From positions 318,079 through 382,078 of the forward strand of contig CAJTAT010000002.1 of NCBI GenBank assembly GCA_910574475.1: a stretch of DNA of 64,000 nt. Reading direction: 5' to 3'. Below the pieces are notes generated by a model. It saw only the letters and a list, made by a program, of their open reading frames with translations. It was not told the origin of the DNA and searched no databases. The position numbers and the translations under genes are program-made. Positions 47,635 through 55,220 of this stretch are shown in pieces (the first letter of the stretch is position 1; every line of letters starts with the position of its first letter). This stretch comes from Clostridia bacterium (GTDB lineage Bacteria > Bacillota > Clostridia > Lachnospirales > Lachnospiraceae).

Positions 47635-47838
47635 CTATTCATCAGTTGGAAATCTTACAATATCGTTAGGGGTACAGTCCAAAGCATGGCACAATTTTTC
47701 AAGCGTCAACATGGTGATGTTGTTGTTTTTCCGCAGGGTATCTAATACCCTGTTGTCCAACACTTTATCTTTTATCAGCTTATATTGTGTGATTTCTTTC
47801 CTTTTCATGGTCTCCCATAACGGGCTGTAATCAATCAT
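47635..47838 (-). CDS. Small XRE-family helix-turn-helix regulator
   Basis: The protein is 67 residues from the ATG at 47838 (a start eight codons upstream is possible). It is almost only a Cro/C1-type helix-turn-helix: KEITQYKLIKDKVLDNRVLDTLRKNNNITMLTLEKLCHALDCTPNDIVRF, the pattern of small plasmid and element regulators. It is divergent from the lipoprotein gene to its right. It may control integration, excision or replication of the element. Confidence 0.83.
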   Translation of the reverse strand: MIDYSPLWETMKRKEITQYKLIKDKVLDNRVLDTLRKNNNITMLTLEKLCHALDCTPNDIVRFPTDE

Positions 47839-47980
47839 AAGTAGCAACTGCCTTTCTCGCATCCTACTACTATTATGAATGAACAGCCAGAAAATGAATA
47901 TTGCACATATATGTGCTATATGCTACAATAAATATTGTAGTAAAATAGATTTGTAGAACAAATGAAAGGAAAATCGTGAT

Positions 47981-48643
47981 ATGAAAAACAAAATAATTAC
48001 TATCATTTTATCTTTAATGATTGCTAGTATGCTAATTTCTGGTTGTGGAAAAAAAGAGGAGCCTGTTATAGCTGAAGCAGTAGAAATACAAGAACCAGAA
48101 GAAACAGAAATACCAGAACCAGAGCCTATAGTTGAACCAGAACCGGAGCCGGAACCAGAGCCAGAGCCTATAGCTGAGCCGGAACCGGAACCAGAGCCAG
48201 ATTTAGGTTACACAATAATTCCAATGGATGAAGTTACAATGTATGCTACGACTACTTGTAATCTCCGAGGAGGTCCCGGAACAGACTATGACAAAGTAGG
48301 GAGTTTATCCTATGCACAAGAGATAGTATGTAATGGAAAAGTAGCTGATGGAGACAAAGAGTGGTTAGTCCTCAAAACCGAGGATGGCAGTACCCAAATG
48401 GTCAGTGCCAAGCTAGTCTCCCGAACCAAGCCCCAACCCCAGCAATCCACCAACACCAATAACAGTGGAGGCAACGGTAGTACCACTACCCAACCCCCAG
48501 CCTCAAATGGAGGTTCTAGCGGAGGCCAGCCATCTGGCGGTGGAGACCCAGGCAGTGCCCCAATAGGTGGTGGAATGTTCTCAGGCCTTCCAGTATCCGG
48601 TGGCTACGATCCTAATGTAGAGAATCCGGTATACTTTGAGTAA
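47981..48643 (+). CDS. SH3-domain lipoprotein with Glu-Pro repeats
   Basis: This 220-residue protein has a lipoprotein signal (lipobox ISGC, Cys about 22), then an almost perfect EP dipeptide repeat tract (about 45-75), a bacterial SH3-like domain (TTTCNLRGGPGTDYDKVGSL...WLVLKTEDGSTQMVSAKLV, about 88-145) and a Gly/Ser/Pro-rich tail. SH3b domains often bind wall peptides. The EP tract should form a stiff spacer from membrane to wall. A surface role such as exclusion or adhesion is possible. AAAGGAAAA precedes the ATG. Confidence 0.78.
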   Translation: MKNKIITIILSLMIASMLISGCGKKEEPVIAEAVEIQEPEETEIPEPEPIVEPEPEPEPEPEPIAEPEPEPEPDLGYTIIPMDEVTMYATTTCNLRGGPGTDYDKVGSLSYAQEIVCNGKVADGDKEWLVLKTEDGSTQMVSAKLVSRTKPQPQQSTNTNNSGGNGSTTTQPPASNGGSSGGQPSGGGDPGSAPIGGGMFSGLPVSGGYDPNVENPVYFE

Positions 48644-48740
48644 TATTGAGCTGATCTGTACACAAACCAAAATTATTGACAACACATAAGTTAGCAATTA
48701 TAACAAAACAAATACAAAAGTAAATAAGGAGTAGTACACT

Positions 48741-48821
48741 ATGAAAAACACCACTCCCTTAGGTTTAACATATGACAAAGTTACCAATAGTTACATACTA
48801 GACGAAGTATCACTTGAGTAA
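48741..48821 (+). CDS. Possible 26-residue peptide
   Basis: An ATG ten bases after AAGGAG opens a 26-codon frame (MKNTTPLGLTYD at the start). It resembles no family I know. It could be a remnant of a gene, since it sits between two lipoprotein-like frames, so I mark it as tentative. Confidence 0.35.
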   Translation: MKNTTPLGLTYDKVTNSYILDEVSLE

Positions 48822-48844
48822 ACATGTAATACAAGGAGAACAAC

Positions 48845-48934
48845 ATGAAACATAAGAAATTATTTACATCAGTATTACTCATAACAACAAGTCTGTTCTT
48901 GTTAGCAGGTTGTGGAGAGTTGCAGTTCGAATAA
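48845..48934 (+). CDS. Miniature lipoprotein, 29 residues
   Basis: ACAAGGAGAACAAC precedes the ATG. The 29-residue product is a full lipoprotein signal peptide (basic start, hydrophobic core, lipobox LLAGC) with only seven residues after the cysteine, ending at a TAA. Either the mature part was lost or the product is a lipopeptide, such as a signal of the plasmid pheromone kind. The hairpin terminator at 48978 follows at once. Confidence 0.5.
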   Translation: MKHKKLFTSVLLITTSLFLLAGCGELQFE

Positions 48935-48977
48935 AAATATAGCTTATAACCTATGTAGATCTACATAACCCATTAAC

Positions 48978-49013
48978 AAGGTTGATACTGATACATTGTA
49001 TCAACCTTTTTTT
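48978..49013 (+). terminator. Intrinsic terminator after the lipoprotein genes
   Basis: AAGGTTGATAC and GTATCAACCTT form a perfect 11-bp stem followed by TTTTT. The remaining 48644-49123 sequence holds only the two small frames and AT-rich spacer. Confidence 0.92.
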
Positions 49014-49123
49014 GTGCCAAAAATCAAGCACTTAGAAATATAAAACATATTGTTAGATTTATTTGTGGATGATATACTAAATGCAATTATAGATAAAATA
49101 CAAAGAGACGAGGTTACAGATTA

Positions 49124-49567
49124 ATGAATAATTCTTTTGCGAAAAAATGTAGGGATAATAATATTGACTGTAGCAAAGCATATAAATTCAGAGCCAAACA
49201 TTCCGACTTAACAGATGAACAAATTATAGAGTATTATAGAAACAAAAAAACTATAGATTATGCTTCTATCAGATTAGGGGAAAGAAATATATCTCTAAAC
49301 GGTTTAGAAATGGAATTAGTAAAATACATAAACTCCCATGATATAGATGTTCAATTTGAAGATGGAACAATAGTATATCATAAAGGTTATATGAATTTTA
49401 AAAAAGGATATGTAAGTCATCCTAAATATTTTAAATGTGAGCATGTAGCAACATTTAAAGACAAAAAATATTTCTTGTGTGGATGTAAAAAATGCAAAGG
49501 TAAACATATGTTATGTATAGATGAAATGAAAGACTTTGAGTGTACACGAGGTAATCATACAAAATAA
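49124..49567 (+). CDS. Unrecognised element protein with a C-terminal cysteine cluster
   Basis: This 147-residue protein has a short N-terminal helical part, a central segment ISLNGLEMELVKYINSHDID followed by VQFEDGTIVYHKGYMNFKKG, and a C-terminal Cys-rich part (CEHVATFKDKKYFLCGCKKCKGKHMLC) that could bind zinc. The central segment resembles a repeated unit I have seen in phage and mobile element proteins, of unknown role. It may bind nucleic acid. ATG spacing is plausible but the ribosome site is weak (GAGACGAGG). It ends just before the non-coding region with the origin-like hairpin. Confidence 0.55.
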   Translation: MNNSFAKKCRDNNIDCSKAYKFRAKHSDLTDEQIIEYYRNKKTIDYASIRLGERNISLNGLEMELVKYINSHDIDVQFEDGTIVYHKGYMNFKKGYVSHPKYFKCEHVATFKDKKYFLCGCKKCKGKHMLCIDEMKDFECTRGNHTK

Positions 49568-49593
49568 AAGACTTTGAATGTACAAACTAAAAA

Positions 49594-49679
49594 GATTGCC
49601 AAAGTGTGGGCGAGAAGCAAAGCAACGCAGTGAGCAGGGCGAACGAAGTGCGGAGCGTCACGAGCCTACACTGGCAATC
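49594..49679. repeat. Long imperfect stem-loop
   Basis: GATTGCCA (49594-49601) pairs with TGGCAATC (49672-49679), with further pairing inside (GTGTGGGC with GCCTACAC). The inner loop has repeats of the type GCGAANGNAGTGNG. It lies 21 bases before the origin-like hairpin, so it may be part of the same replication region. The long gap 49568-50152 has no gene that I can support. Confidence 0.6.
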
Positions 49680-49699
49680 CGGAGCGTAGCGACTTAGGG

Positions 49700-49727
49700 G
49701 GAGGACTGCGAGTATTACCAGTCCTCC
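49700..49727 (+). other. Candidate CRESS-type replication origin stem-loop
   Basis: A perfect nine-pair stem (GGAGGACTG / CAGTCCTCC) carries the ten-base loop CGAGTATTAC. The loop contains GAGTATTAC, which matches the circovirus nick-site nonanucleotide TAGTATTAC at eight of nine positions, in the correct place in the loop. The element encodes a CRESS-like Rep, which is the enzyme that nicks such loops. The T-rich stretch that follows (TTATATTTTTG) means it could instead be a terminator, or serve as both. Confidence 0.62.
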
Positions 49728-49840
49728 TTATATTTTTGTATCTATACCCCCTCCCTCCCCATCTATCAACCTTTCTGCCAGATACACCTAGCCCCCATAT
49801 CCTGTATCTGTATTCCCTAATTGTAACTTCATAAATCAGA

Positions 49841-49876
49841 AAAAGGATATTCCTATCTGCTTAGGAGCATCCTTTT
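49841..49876 (+). terminator. Intrinsic terminator in the non-coding region
   Basis: AAAAGGAT and ATCCTTTT form the outer stem with further pairing of ATTCCT with AGGAG inside, and a T-run follows. There are also two copies of TCTGTATGCATT nearby (49941-49952, 50058-50069). Confidence 0.65.
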
Positions 49877-50109
49877 TTCGTTAAAAAATAGACAATCTGT
49901 AATTTTCCTGCTTAAATGGGGGTATACATTCATTTCAAAATCTGTATGCATTACTTATGCACAATTTGTAAATAAGTGCTTTTTAATGAGTTCTTTTGAT
50001 TTTTCTATCTCTATGCATCCCAAACCCTAAAAATTTTTCAATAAATTCGTAAATTTTTCTGTATGCATTTCCCCAGTGAACAGACGTGTTTGCAGACCTA
50101 CTTGGTATG

Positions 50110-50152
50110 AGTTTGTATCTTTAAAAAATTTCAAGAAAAGGAGATACAAACT
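50110..50152 (+). promoter_or_regulatory. Hairpin holding the ribosome binding site of the next gene in its loop
   Basis: AGTTTGTATCT (50110-50120) pairs with AGATACAAACT (50142-50152) over 11 perfect pairs. The AAAAGGAG site is in or at the edge of the loop and the ATG follows the stem directly, so folding could affect translation. Confidence 0.6.
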
Positions 50153-50644
50153 ATGAAAAAACAAGATTTGAAAAATGTAACTGTCAACACTGATTCTACC
50201 ATGAATCAGACCGCCTTGTCAAATCCAATAATTGGATACCACACGCTGGACTTATTAGAGGGATTGAAGCAATCATACTGGGATACTGTCAATCGAATAC
50301 AAGAAGTTAAAGACATGACCAGAATTTGGGATGAGCAAAGGAAGGAGAAATTAAAAAACCTAAATGAGCGCAAAGCCCGTATCGAATTTGAGTTTGATGA
50401 ATGGTCTGCGCTGGTAAAAGAATGGGTTTCTGAATTTCCCGAAAAAGATGCATTGTGCGGTGACATTATTGTAGAATATTATTGCGACATAAATAATTAT
50501 GTTGTAGGTAAAGAACCACTAAAAGGCGCTTTAAAATTGCAAGATATTTTAGATGAAGTTTTATGCGAGAAAACAGCCAAAAACAAAAGCGCAAGTAATT
50601 TCAAAGCCAGAATACGTACAATCGCTTTGAATCTAATTGAATAA
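50153..50644 (+). CDS. Unrecognised coiled-coil element protein
   Basis: This 163-residue protein is mostly helical, with a charged coiled-coil stretch at about 55-90 (RQKEKLKN-type: EQRKEKLKNLNERKARIEFE), followed by a segment with EYYCDINNYVVGKEPLKGAL and a basic end. I do not recognise a family. It sits at the head of a plus-strand run on the element, after a strong hairpin that holds its ribosome site. A structural or DNA-binding role is possible. The next gene starts 111 bases on, after a hairpin terminator. Confidence 0.55.
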   Translation: MKKQDLKNVTVNTDSTMNQTALSNPIIGYHTLDLLEGLKQSYWDTVNRIQEVKDMTRIWDEQRKEKLKNLNERKARIEFEFDEWSALVKEWVSEFPEKDALCGDIIVEYYCDINNYVVGKEPLKGALKLQDILDEVLCEKTAKNKSASNFKARIRTIALNLIE

Positions 50645-50659
50645 AAAAGTAAAAACAAG

Positions 50660-50687
50660 CAGGATATCCCCCACAACGGATATCCTG
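50660..50687 (+). terminator. Hairpin after the coiled-coil protein gene
   Basis: CAGGATATCC and GGATATCCTG form a perfect 10-bp stem followed by TTTGC, 15 bases after the stop codon. The T-run is short. Confidence 0.55.
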
Positions 50688-50755
50688 TTTGCTTCATCAA
50701 ATGATAACTTTTCGTTTGCTACAATCAAATCAAGGGGTGCAAGAAAGGAGCACTT

Positions 50756-51139
50756 ATGAAGTTGAAAAACTTAAGGTTGACATTAGCGAATGTCAACACA
50801 ACCGCAGGCAAAAAAGACATGGAGGTTGTAGAAACCTCTGTGAACCGTGTCCGCCTTGATGAGGGCACATGGGGAAAGGATATTGATTCCTATAGTTTGC
50901 ACTGCTGTGCAAATCATGGGGATATTATCAAGATCAAGGTCGGAAAGGAACATGCGGCAAAAGTCACCGCCCTAAACGATGCCCTTTCAGATGATGTGAC
51001 AGTAACTGTTACATTTTCTGGGCTTAAGCTAAAGGCCTTTGCCATGAAGGGGAAGAGCAACAGTGACTATCCAATAAGTGGAGTTTCCGGCTCTGCACTG
51101 GACTTTGAGTATAAAGTCCAAAACGAAGTAGATTTTTAA
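50756..51139 (+). CDS. Unrecognised beta-rich element protein
   Basis: This 127-residue protein begins MKLKNLRLTLANVNTTAG and is beta-rich, with charged strands (HGDIIKIKVGK, VTVTVTFSGLKLKAFAMKGK). Its size, composition and place on a replicon would fit a small ssDNA-binding or conjugation-accessory (DUF961-like) protein, but I cannot see diagnostic residues and treat this as a guess. AAGGAG precedes the ATG. A hairpin (51155-51189) follows. Confidence 0.5.
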   Translation: MKLKNLRLTLANVNTTAGKKDMEVVETSVNRVRLDEGTWGKDIDSYSLHCCANHGDIIKIKVGKEHAAKVTALNDALSDDVTVTVTFSGLKLKAFAMKGKSNSDYPISGVSGSALDFEYKVQNEVDF

Positions 51140-51154
51140 GTAACTATTAACCCG

Positions 51155-51189
51155 ATGATGGGGGATACTGCACCCCCCTCCCCCATCAT
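51155..51189. repeat. GC-rich perfect inverted repeat
   Basis: ATGATGGGGG (51155-51164) pairs with CCCCCATCAT (51180-51189) with a 15-base loop that holds a further C-run. There is no T-tract. It may be a processing or replication structure. Confidence 0.6.
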
Positions 51190-51211
51190 TATAGTAGAAA
51201 GGAAAAACGCT

Positions 51212-51655
51212 ATGAAAAGCAACGCAAAAAAATTAACTAAAGATAAAATAGAGTATCTGCATATTCTACATGCAGGCTGGAGTACAGCTTCGTACTATTC
51301 CAGATTGTTCGGAATGGATGCCGGAGACGAACCAGCAGAAATGCAAACATACCTTTTAGAACGGGAGGGAATCACTTCTGTACGGTTCAAGTTCCCGTCA
51401 TGTGATTCCGACAAGGAATACAGCTTCGGGGAAATAAAGGAGATTATGCAGCAGCATCTTCAATACTGCATCCTCCCCAGCGACAAGATACTCCGTCCAT
51501 ATATGGGCGGCTCTACAATTTATGATATTGTAGAACCTCTGTATATAGACAGGGTAGAGGAATCCAAAGGCATATGGCGCATTGACATTGTATATGTTGA
51601 TAACCCACTAGCCTATAAATATGTAGCAGAAAATAAAGGAGGGTATTTATTATGA
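51212..51655 (+). CDS. Unrecognised element protein
   Basis: The ATG at 51212 follows AGAAAGGAAA, giving 147 residues; the longer frame crosses the hairpin. The protein is mixed alpha/beta with acidic patches (FGMDAGDEPAEMQTYLLEREG) and ends in a hydrophobic strand pair. No family recognised. Its stop overlaps the next start by four bases, so the two are translated together. The association with the Rep gene on the other strand suggests a replicon function. Confidence 0.6.
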   Translation: MKSNAKKLTKDKIEYLHILHAGWSTASYYSRLFGMDAGDEPAEMQTYLLEREGITSVRFKFPSCDSDKEYSFGEIKEIMQQHLQYCILPSDKILRPYMGGSTIYDIVEPLYIDRVEESKGIWRIDIVYVDNPLAYKYVAENKGGYLL

Positions 51656-52176
51656 GTAATGAATCATTAAAAATCTATCTACAAAAGATAAAAGAATTTT
51701 TGCTCCCACTGCTTATTTGCTTGAAAGACTGGTGCAAACAGGCACACCAGAAATATCTGAAAAAAGAGAAAATAAGAATCAAAACGGAACGTGAGTTAAA
51801 GATTCTTATGAATCAGAAAAAATTACGGGAGGAATTGTTTGACGTGTTCAGCACGTCAAGCTATCCAAAATTGATACCGGTACGGACATTACAAAATATC
51901 CGTCCAGTATCGTATGAGATACAAAAGAATGAAATTTTATATTATTATACTATAGATAAAGAGCAATCCGAAAAAATCGCGCTGACTATATGCAAATCCA
52001 TATGTGATAATATGAACAATGACATTGTTACATATGGTCAGTTTCTGATGGAGAATTACTTTCCAGAGGAATTGTTGATAATGTATCCTAACTTGTGGTA
52101 CGGGGTAAAGGTCTTAAAAGTGACAGACCAGGAGACCAACGTAAAATTAACAGTGGTTTCCAACAGACCGTTATAG
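51652..52176 (+). CDS. Unrecognised element protein, coiled-coil N-terminus
   Basis: This 174-residue protein has an amphipathic N-terminal helix (LKIYLQKIKEFLLPLLICLK) that may attach to membrane, then a highly charged coiled-coil (KYLKKEKIRIKTERELKI) and a mixed C-terminal domain. Overlap with the preceding gene is four bases. The convergent Rep gene begins after the terminator at 52183. No family recognised. Confidence 0.6.
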   Translation: MSNESLKIYLQKIKEFLLPLLICLKDWCKQAHQKYLKKEKIRIKTERELKILMNQKKLREELFDVFSTSSYPKLIPVRTLQNIRPVSYEIQKNEILYYYTIDKEQSEKIALTICKSICDNMNNDIVTYGQFLMENYFPEELLIMYPNLWYGVKVLKVTDQETNVKLTVVSNRPL

Positions 52177-52182
52177 CAAGGT

Positions 52183-52208
52183 AAAAGCACCTTTTTACAG
52201 GTGCTTTT
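52183..52208. terminator. Bidirectional terminator between the small genes and rep
   Basis: AAAAGCACC and GGTGCTTTT form a perfect stem with an eight-base loop and T-runs on both sides. Convergent genes end within 36 bases of one another. Confidence 0.9.
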
Positions 52209-52211
52209 TTC

Positions 52212-53267
52212 TTATAAGTCAAAAGGCATTTCCTCCTGCCTGTATTCCTCCGCTTCTTCAAATGGTGTCTCTATTCCATCTGTCAGCGGCTGGAATCCCT
52301 CGCCCCTGTGCATATAATCATCCACGGATTTATATTCTATTATATTATCTTTTGTGATATGATGGTATACCTTTTGTATGCGGCGCAAAAATGCCCTCCA
52401 TGTGGCTGGGGAATCTTCCTGCACATTGGGATACTGTTCCTCAAGTGGGATATTGCTAATAAAGGCCACCTTTGTAAAACAGGCTACTTTATCCGCATAT
52501 CTCGCACGCAGGCTACAATTCGGGTAGCCCTCGCACCATGTAAGAAGTTCTGATATTAGAATCTGGCTTCGATACTCTTCAAAGATGATCACATCCTGTC
52601 CCCTGTACCCGTCCCATACCGCATTGCCATTATAATTTGTGATTCGGTATACATTTTCATATCCGTACTTTTCCATCCATGTTCTTGTCTTGTTAGTGTT
52701 CGTTTCCCCGAATACGTAAAAACATTCTATCTCCCTCCACCTATTTTTAAATTCTTCCTCCCTAAGTGCCTGTCTCGTCCTCTCTATATGGTTGAGGTAT
52801 TTTAGATAGTCGGGATTCTGACGCAGTATTTCAGAATTGGACATACCGTTTTCTATCATATCAAAAAGGATAGACAAATCGCTCCGCTTTCCCTTGTGCC
52901 CTTTCGGCAGTTCTCCCCACTCTTCAAAGGTATCTACAAGATTGGTCTCTTTCTTTTCGGTATCTTCCCATTTTCCCTCTTTCCTTATGTAGTCCCTATT
53001 CTCCTGTGGCGTACCCTGTGCTTTCTCAATATGCGCCGCAGGAAATTTATTTTTCAATGTAGAAAATTTTATGGGATTCCTTGTCTTGATGTAGATATGG
53101 GTATGTTCTGTGCCCTGTTCCCCTACCTCATCACACATACACCAATATACCATTGACGGGATGGCTTTTAAAACTTCCTTAATCTTATCATGCCCCATAT
53201 CCTTATCTTTCGGGTTGTTAATGGTAATCTGCCAGCCCCTGGCCTGTCTGTCCTTGTCTCCGCCCAA
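52212..53267 (-). CDS. rep: CRESS-type replication initiator (HUH nuclease plus SF3-like helicase)
   Basis: I start at the TTG at 53267 because AAAGGAGG is eight bases upstream, giving 351 residues. Motif I WQITINNP (12-19), motif II HTH (55-57) and motif III with Tyr93 (RDYIRKEG) are those of an HUH endonuclease and closely follow circovirus Rep (WVFTLNNP, HLQ, KEYCSKEG). HIEKAQGTPQENRDY also matches the circovirus stretch before motif III. The helicase part has a P-loop GETNTNKT (187-194, with Asn for the usual Gly), Walker B VIIFEEYR, a motif C-like ISNIPLEEQYP and a terminal RAFLRRI arginine. It would nick an origin loop and start rolling-circle replication. Confidence 0.87.
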   Translation of the reverse strand: MGGDKDRQARGWQITINNPKDKDMGHDKIKEVLKAIPSMVYWCMCDEVGEQGTEHTHIYIKTRNPIKFSTLKNKFPAAHIEKAQGTPQENRDYIRKEGKWEDTEKKETNLVDTFEEWGELPKGHKGKRSDLSILFDMIENGMSNSEILRQNPDYLKYLNHIERTRQALREEEFKNRWREIECFYVFGETNTNKTRTWMEKYGYENVYRITNYNGNAVWDGYRGQDVIIFEEYRSQILISELLTWCEGYPNCSLRARYADKVACFTKVAFISNIPLEEQYPNVQEDSPATWRAFLRRIQKVYHHITKDNIIEYKSVDDYMHRGEGFQPLTDGIETPFEEAEEYRQEEMPFDL

Positions 53268-53418
53268 TACTGCACCCTCCTTTAAGGTTTTATTTTTATC
53301 GTACATTCCGAAAAATCATCAAATAATGAAATTCTGTGATTTAAGATTTTACTATCATCCAATGGAGGGGGATGGTTATAAAACAAAAGAAAGCAAAAAT
53401 TTTAAGGAGGGAAACAAT

Positions 53419-53772
53419 ATGATTATATCACACGGGAAAAAACTTTCAGCTATAGAGGTAGGAACGGCTGGACTATCCCACGATAAGAGCACCACGTTGC
53501 TTTGTAGCGGCGCAGAAAAGAGGAAACCATATAGATTTTCTAGGATTGTCCTTCATGTGCTGATAGGACAAAGTATACTCACTCTCCATGTGAATGATTT
53601 ATCACCAGAGGTTGAGGAACGTTATAAAGAGCTTCGCAGGCGGTTGCGTGAACAGCATATAGTGCCTGTTCATGTGCCGAGCATATTAATATCGGCATAT
53701 AGCCATGAAACTCTGCATGGCCTAAAATTAAGCTGTGATTCATTCCAGCTTATATCTGACAAAGAAGCATAA
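53419..53772 (+). CDS. Small unrecognised protein upstream of the integrase
   Basis: The ATG at 53419 follows AAGGAGGG, giving 117 residues; the part of this frame before it is antisense to rep. The C-terminal half is a charged amphipathic stretch (LSPEVEERYKELRRRLREQH). It has the size and place of a recombination directionality factor but no clear winged-helix. It is co-oriented with the integrase and 88 bases before it. Confidence 0.6.
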   Translation: MIISHGKKLSAIEVGTAGLSHDKSTTLLCSGAEKRKPYRFSRIVLHVLIGQSILTLHVNDLSPEVEERYKELRRRLREQHIVPVHVPSILISAYSHETLHGLKLSCDSFQLISDKEA

Positions 53773-53860
53773 AGCAACAAAGGGATTCCCTACAAAAGAT
53801 ATCCGTAAACATACAGCACTACCCTTTTGGAATCCCAGTCTTAAAAGATTGGGAGGACAT

Positions 53861-55129
53861 ATGAAGAGAAACTATAATGATGATTTATTGTCTTTTCTGC
53901 TAGAATATAGTAAAATATCTATAGAGGATGCCAAAAGTGAAATCGAGAAAATGACTAATAGAAAATATTTAGAACAACACTCTTTTGACATTTGGCAAGG
54001 TACGGACACTCGTTGGCGTACATATCTCCCCGACGATACAAAGAAGAATAAAAGGAGGCTCATTGCAAAAAGTACAAAAGAAAAGATTGAAGCTGAAATA
54101 ATCGCTTATTACAAAGGATTGGCCGAAAACGTTTCACTAAAAAAAATTACTCTGCGTACATTCTACCAGACATGGCTTGACTATAAAAAATTAAAAACCA
54201 CATCTTCCATGTACATACGGCGTATACACAGTGATTGGGAAAATTATTATCTTAATGATGCAATCATTGACATTCCCCTTGTAAAACTGGATTATGATAC
54301 TCTGGAAGAATGGGCATTGAAAAAGATTAGAGAAAATCAGCTTACAAAAAAATCTTATTATAATCTTTCAATTATTTTAAGAGGGTCTCTTGACCTGGCT
54401 TGCCAGAAAGGCATTATTACAGAAAATCCTTTCCAAAAAGTTAAGATTGATTATAAGCTGTTTTTCCGAAAAAGAAAGCCGGATGACGCAACACAGGTAT
54501 TTTTAACAAACGAACAGCCAGAGATTGAAAGAGAAGCTTATGAAGATTTCCAGCAGACAGAAAATGTCGCCTGTCTAGCTATACCGCTACTCTTTCAGAC
54601 AGGTTTACGGTTAGGTGAAATTGTCGCTATTAAAAGCACCGATATTTCTGGAAATTATCTTCATGTCCAGCGTATGGAGATAAGAACTACCAAACAATTA
54701 CCAGATGGCTCTTGGGCTACACAACGTTTTGAAATTGTGGAACATACCAAGAGTGAAGCCGGTAACAGAAATGTTTACCTTACCAGTACTGCAAAGAAAA
54801 TCATTCAGCAGATCGAATTGTGTAATCAAGAGCATGGTTACAAAGATAATGATTTTCTTTTCTTAAATGCCGACGGCCGGATTCATTCCAAAAGTATAGA
54901 TACTCGTATCAGAAAATACTGCCGCCATATTGGCATAGCAGAAAAGGGCTGTCACAAGGCAAGAAAAACGAATATAAGTTTACTTATTGATGGCCGTGTT
55001 AATATTAACCGTATTAGGGAACAAGTCGGACATGCATCAGAACGTACTACTTACAATAATTATTGCTTCAATCGTATGACAAATTCTGAAACAGAGAATC
55101 TTTTTGAAAAAGCACTGGTTAATAAATAG
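53861..55129 (+). CDS. int: Tyrosine recombinase (integrase) of the element
   Basis: The ATG at 53861 follows GGGAGG, giving 422 residues. The N-terminal arm-binding and core-binding domains (1-180) precede the catalytic domain, with the first arginine in TGLRLGEIVAI, HKARKTN (His-x-x-Arg), GHASERTTYNNY with the tyrosine nucleophile. It would recombine attP with the tRNA-Gly 3' end, matching the 25-bp repeats found at both ends. Paired arm sites are adjacent to its stop. It resembles the integrases of ICEs and small plasmids of Clostridia. Confidence 0.93.
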   Translation: MKRNYNDDLLSFLLEYSKISIEDAKSEIEKMTNRKYLEQHSFDIWQGTDTRWRTYLPDDTKKNKRRLIAKSTKEKIEAEIIAYYKGLAENVSLKKITLRTFYQTWLDYKKLKTTSSMYIRRIHSDWENYYLNDAIIDIPLVKLDYDTLEEWALKKIRENQLTKKSYYNLSIILRGSLDLACQKGIITENPFQKVKIDYKLFFRKRKPDDATQVFLTNEQPEIEREAYEDFQQTENVACLAIPLLFQTGLRLGEIVAIKSTDISGNYLHVQRMEIRTTKQLPDGSWATQRFEIVEHTKSEAGNRNVYLTSTAKKIIQQIELCNQEHGYKDNDFLFLNADGRIHSKSIDTRIRKYCRHIGIAEKGCHKARKTNISLLIDGRVNINRIREQVGHASERTTYNNYCFNRMTNSETENLFEKALVNK

Positions 55130-55139
55130 CGTCTGAAAA

Positions 55140-55158
55140 GTGTAATCAAGTGTAATCA
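55140..55158. repeat. Right integrase arm-type sites
   Basis: GTGTAATCA occurs at 55140-55148 and 55150-55158 in direct orientation, 11 bases after the integrase stop, as at the left end. Confidence 0.65.
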
Positions 55159-55182
55159 AAACTTTTCAAGGCAAAAAACAAA

Positions 55183-55207
55183 GGAAGCCTTGATTTTACT
55201 GGCTTCC
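55183..55207 (-). terminator. tRNA terminator supplied by the element
   Basis: GGAAGCC and GGCTTCC form a stem followed on the minus strand by TTTGTTTTTTG. It lies just beyond the tRNA-Gly 3' end, inside the element, and replaces the displaced one at 46952-46974. Confidence 0.75.
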
Positions 55208-55220
55208 TTAACAAATAAAA

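Noticed and set aside
48090..48210. A repeat array (gaaccagagcc units) that could suggest a CRISPR or minisatellite
   Set aside because: It is in frame and encodes the Glu-Pro tract of the lipoprotein; there are no unique spacers. No CRISPR array is seen in the window.
49700..49727. Reading the AGTATTAC hairpin as nothing more than a terminator
   Set aside because: I kept it as an origin candidate because loop sequence and position match the CRESS nick site and a matching Rep is on the same element, though the T-rich flank leaves the terminator reading possible.
49568..50152. A coding gene in the gap of the element
   Set aside because: No frame with a ribosome site; the region is made of hairpins and AT-rich repeats.
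50756..52176. Capsid or relaxase genes on the element
   Set aside because: The three proteins show no jelly-roll, relaxase or coupling-protein motif that I can recognise by eye; structure prediction would be decisive.
53110..53418. Upstream part of the frame that ends at 53772
   Set aside because: It is antisense to rep; AAGGAGGG at 53404-53411 supports the start at 53419.
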